DNA of 41,851 nt from Bacteroidales bacterium (GTDB lineage: Bacteria > Bacteroidota > Bacteroidia > Bacteroidales > UBA7960), in NCBI GenBank assembly GCA_007130125.1, contig SLSZ01000143.1, forward strand, positions 1 through 41,851, given 5' to 3'. The position numbers and the translations under genes were made by a program. This document shows, in pieces, positions 38,315 to 41,851 of the stretch (its first letter is position 1; each line of letters opens with the position of its first letter). A model generated the notes under the pieces. That model saw only the letters and a program-made list of their open reading frames with translations. It was not told the origin of the DNA and did not search any database.

Positions 38315-39397
38315 TCATTGTGTTATACCGGCTTTTGGTGCTTTGCTGGCTATTATAAATAAAGTTGTAAAAACCGTGGCCAGATAGAGTCCAAAACCAA
38401 CAAAATGTTTTATATTCCAGTTTTCTATGTAGTTTGTTATAATAACAGTAAAAAGCAATGATATTGCAGAAAGAATAATAAAAACAATAGCTACTTGTCT
38501 TTCTGATAAGCCGAGATATGAAAGGTGATGTGTGGTATGGTCTTTTCCACCGACAAAAGGGGATGTGCCTTTTGCAATGCGCTTGATAAAAACAGTAGTC
38601 GTGTCAATTAAAGGCATTGAAAAGGCCATCGCGACAGCCGTTATTTTCATGCTTAATATATGGTTACCGCTTGCATCAGTGCCATTCCAGAAATGGATAA
38701 TGCCAACCCCTGCAAGCATTACACCAAGCAGTTGACTGCCTGTATCTCCCATGAACATTTTTGCAGGGCTCCAGTTATAAAAAATAAAACCAATCAATGC
38801 ACCTGTAAGGCCTATAATAAGTATTATCAATGGGTTTGTATAGTCACCTTTTAAAAACAAGCTTGCCAGGATAGTACCTAAGATGAATGTTGAAACAATG
38901 GTTGTTATACCATCCATGTTGTCAAGCATGTTAATGGAATTCATAATGCCTACAACCCAAAATATTGTGAGAAAGTAATTTAAAAAGTCGTTTTTGAAAA
39001 ATTCTATATATGTTCCTGTAGCAATAAGGACCAATGCACAAAGCACTTGTGTAAAAAACTTTATCCATGGCCGGGTGTTGTATGCATCATCGAAAAGCCC
39101 AAGCATAAAACCTATTGTGACGGCAATAAATAGCCCCATTGTTTGCATATTAAGAAAATCAACACTGTTGTTTTTCAGGAATGCAAAAACAATTATTGTT
39201 AAGAGGAAAACTATATAAAAAGAGATACCACCCAACGAAGGTTTTTCATTGGCACTCCAACGAATAAGGGTGCTGTCAGTTCTGCTGCGAATACCAATAG
39301 TTTTTGAAAACTTCAATAAGAAGCGGTTTATTAATAATGAAAAAGCCAGTGCAGCAAAAAAGAACAAGAGGTATATCAAACCCAAATTTTCTTCCAT
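38315..39397 (-). CDS. Glycosyltransferase family 4 (MraY/WecA-like UDP-sugar:polyprenyl-phosphate transferase)
   Basis: NMLDNMDGITT; FNWSPAKMFMGDTGSQLLG; GGKDHTTHHL; start MEENLGLI at 39397 avoids overlap with rfbC. Confidence 0.9.
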   Translation of the reverse strand: MEENLGLIYLLFFFAALAFSLLINRFLLKFSKTIGIRSRTDSTLIRWSANEKPSLGGISFYIVFLLTIIVFAFLKNNSVDFLNMQTMGLFIAVTIGFMLGLFDDAYNTRPWIKFFTQVLCALVLIATGTYIEFFKNDFLNYFLTIFWVVGIMNSINMLDNMDGITTIVSTFILGTILASLFLKGDYTNPLIILIIGLTGALIGFIFYNWSPAKMFMGDTGSQLLGVMLAGVGIIHFWNGTDASGNHILSMKITAVAMAFSMPLIDTTTVFIKRIAKGTSPFVGGKDHTTHHLSYLGLSERQVAIVFIILSAISLLFTVIITNYIENWNIKHFVGFGLYLATVFTTLFIIASKAPKAGITQ

Positions 39398-39452
39398 TAT
39401 CAAATGTTTAATATTTATCTGTTGTTTTTCAATAATTTTGCTTTTCACTAAT

Positions 39453-39995
39453 TCAAAAAGGGCTGTCCAATTGATCAAATGCAGGTGCTTTTGCATCTTT
39501 TGGCGATACAATAGGGCTGCTAACTCCCCAATCGATATTTAATTCCGGGTCATTCCAGATAATGGATCTCTCGGAATCCTTATCATACCTTTTTGTACAC
39601 TTATATAAAAAAATAGTATTGTCTTCCAGGGTAAGAAAACCATGAGCAAATCCGGGAGGAATCCAAAACAACTTTTTTTCGCCGGAATTAAGTATTATTT
39701 TAAAATGTTTTCCGTAAGTGTTGCTTTTTTTTCTTAAATCTACAGCAACATCCATTACGCTTCCGCTAACGACTCTTAAAAGCTTTCCCTGCTCGTAAGG
39801 GGGGTTTTGGAAATGCAGTCCTCGAAGAACATTTTTTACTGAACATGATTGATTATCCTGCACAAAATCCCAATCAAGCCCTTGTTTAGCAAAAACTTGC
39901 TTGTTCCACGATTCAAAAAAGTGCCCCCGTTCGTCTTCAAACACTTTAGGTTCAATGATTAGCAGTCCTTCAATTTCCGTTTTGATTAACTTCAT
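39453..39995 (-). CDS. rfbC: dTDP-4-dehydrorhamnose 3,5-epimerase
   Basis: GLLIIEPKVFEDERGHFFESWN; VLRGLHFQNPPYEQGKLLRVVSGSVMDVAVDLRK; IPPGFAHGF. Confidence 0.95.
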   Translation of the reverse strand: MKLIKTEIEGLLIIEPKVFEDERGHFFESWNKQVFAKQGLDWDFVQDNQSCSVKNVLRGLHFQNPPYEQGKLLRVVSGSVMDVAVDLRKKSNTYGKHFKIILNSGEKKLFWIPPGFAHGFLTLEDNTIFLYKCTKRYDKDSERSIIWNDPELNIDWGVSSPIVSPKDAKAPAFDQLDSPF

Positions 39996-40003
39996 TTCAG
40001 CCG

Positions 40004-41851
40004 TTAAATGGTTAATTTGTTTTTTAGCCGGTTCATAATTTTCCGGAATTTGCCGGGTTCAAAATCACTATCGTCGTAATATCCAAAATCATACCCGTAA
40101 CCTTTGTAGCCTTGGTAAGAGTACATTTTTCCGTATCCATAACTTGAAAACTCATAGTCGATAGCATTTAGCACCAGGGAAAGGTGTGATATTTTGTTGT
40201 CGATAATCAGTCGGTTCAAGTTCTGAATAAACAATCTTTTTGAATAGTTGGCTTTAAACATGTAAATCGGATAATCGGCCATCAACAAGCATTTCATTCC
40301 ATCGGTAACAATGCCGACAGGGGGGGTGTCTATAATAACGAAATCATATTTATCTTTAAGCCAATTGATCATTTCGTTCATATTATTGCTGATAATCAAT
40401 TCAGAGGGGTTTGGAGGAACCGGGCCGGCAGTAATGAAATCAAGGTTTTTTACATTCGACGATTGAATGCATTCATCAACATTGTCAATACCTGATAATA
40501 TAGTGCTTATACCTTTAAGGTTATTCACATTAAACCCTTTATGAATTTTAGGCTTTCTCATGTCCAGGTCAATTACTATAACCTTTTTGTTGCTGAAAGC
40601 CAGGATGCCTGCAAGGTTCATTGAGAAGAACGTTTTTCCTTCTCCTGATATGGTAGAAGTAACGGAAATCAGCTTGCTTCCCGGATCGTTGTTTATAAAT
40701 TGCAGGTTTGTCCGGATTGCCCGTAATGATTCGGCAATAATGGATTTAGGCTTTTTTGAAACCAACAATTGGTTTGGAGGAATTTCCTTTTTATATTTTG
40801 GTATGACACCCAAAACCGAAGCATTTGTATATTTTGTAACATCACTGAGGGAGGATATCTCATTATAAAAAAGGTATTTTAGTAGTATCACACCGATACC
40901 CAAAAAAGCTGCTGCCAGCAAACTGCTGATATACACATTTCTTGGTTTTGGTGCTATGGGCTTGCCCGGAGTGCGCGATGATTCAAGTATAACACTTTGA
41001 GAAACAAAGCCTGCTTTAGAAATGGAATGTTCGGCTTTTTTTTCCACCAACTGATTGTAAAATCGCTCATTTATAGAATGCACTCTCTGCAGCCTGCTGA
41101 ATTCAATATGACTGTACTGCCCTCTTTGATTTAAAACATGTTGCTCGTATTGTGCAATTTTGTTTTTTAACTCCTCTTTTCTTGAGTTGATATTGTTTTT
41201 CAGGGATCCTATACTTTCGATAATAATCTTTTTTTGAATGTCAATCTGATGGTCAAGTGAGGATATTTGCCTGCTGCTGGGAGTGACTTCATATAAAAGC
41301 TTTTCTCTTTCCAGTAGTAATTCCTGTAAATTTGACAGCATCCGGGAAATATTGTCCTGAAATTCACTGCCTGAAAGTATAGCTACAAGACTGTAAATGT
41401 CGGTTTCGTCGTCCTTTTTTAAATTTTCTTCTATCTGTCTATAAATACTCTCCTCCATTTCGAGGTGGATGATCTGTGTTTCGAAATCACTGATCCTGTC
41501 GATAATGGATGGAAGGGGAGATGGTTTTGTCTCGTTTATTTGGTGTTGCTGCTTAAACTGTTCCAGTTCAATTTCCGATTCGGAGAGCTTGGCGAAAACC
41601 ATATCAAGTTGGGAGTCAATAAAACTCAGTATTTTGTCAGCACTTTCGGTTTTCTTTTCAAGTTCATAAATGCCAAATTCCTCTGCAATTGCGTTTACAA
41701 TATCAGAAGCTTTTTGAGCATTATTGCCTTCAAATGTAATTTGTACTGTTTTTGCTGCAGAACTGAGAACATTTATTTTCAGGTCGTCAGCATATTTTTC
41801 AGCTATAGTTTTTGGGTTGTTTAAAACAAAAAAGTATGAGTTTTTGCTAAA
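40004..41851 (-). CDS. Wzc-like polysaccharide chain-length determinant/BY-kinase (5' part beyond the window)
   Basis: Coiled-coil Wzz region; GNVYISSLLAA-like TM; Walker A STISGEGKTFFSMNLA; VIDLDMRKPKIH; FVIIDTPPVG; Tyr-rich tail; frame stays open past the M at 41602 to the window edge. Confidence 0.92.
   Translation of the reverse strand, partial: FSKNSYFFVLNNPKTIAEKYADDLKINVLSSAAKTVQITFEGNNAQKASDIVNAIAEEFGIYELEKKTESADKILSFIDSQLDMVFAKLSESEIELEQFKQQHQINETKPSPLPSIIDRISDFETQIIHLEMEESIYRQIEENLKKDDETDIYSLVAILSGSEFQDNISRMLSNLQELLLEREKLLYEVTPSSRQISSLDHQIDIQKKIIIESIGSLKNNINSRKEELKNKIAQYEQHVLNQRGQYSHIEFSRLQRVHSINERFYNQLVEKKAEHSISKAGFVSQSVILESSRTPGKPIAPKPRNVYISSLLAAAFLGIGVILLKYLFYNEISSLSDVTKYTNASVLGVIPKYKKEIPPNQLLVSKKPKSIIAESLRAIRTNLQFINNDPGSKLISVTSTISGEGKTFFSMNLAGILAFSNKKVIVIDLDMRKPKIHKGFNVNNLKGISTILSGIDNVDECIQSSNVKNLDFITAGPVPPNPSELIISNNMNEMINWLKDKYDFVIIDTPPVGIVTDGMKCLLMADYPIYMFKANYSKRLFIQNLNRLIIDNKISHLSLVLNAIDYEFSSYGYGKMYSYQGYKGYGYDFGYYDDSDFEPGKFRKIMNRLKNKLTI

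Noticed and set aside
1-41851. CRISPR arrays, prophage, IS elements, tRNA/rRNA genes, toxin-antitoxin pairs
   Set aside because: Scanned by eye; no direct-repeat arrays, transposase/integrase motifs, tRNA T-arm signatures or TA-like gene pairs found.

Overview
This 41.9 kb AT-rich window is chromosomal DNA with Bacteroidetes character: DUF3098 next to ftsX, promoter-like TTTG-N19/20-TAnnTTTG elements, and a long-form IspG. Most genes are housekeeping: topA, miaB, ispD, queA, truB, uppP, ftsX, fhs, metH, greA, HIT, ruvC, ispG, rfbC, and a Wzc-like kinase cut by the right edge. There are also envelope-glycan genes and one metabolic island. I saw no phage, IS element, CRISPR array, rRNA or tRNA. 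The most interesting region is 15.19-16.29 kb, upstream of metH. It holds a SAM-I-like riboswitch behind a promoter-like element (minus strand), then a previously unlisted 45-codon ORF unusually rich in Met codons (HMCMFMRYMRVN*), and a divergent candidate ~80-nt RNA with its own promoter-like element and terminator. Other points of interest: a symporter / class III CoA-transferase / 2-oxoacid oxidoreductase operon with a fused beta-gamma subunit; an Arn/NaxD-FlmK-like lipid-linked sugar modification cluster; an arginase-fold protein with substituted metal ligands; a MetH without its reactivation domain; and an HMA-like protein with a degraded CxxC motif. All calls come from reading the sequence; no database searches were run.
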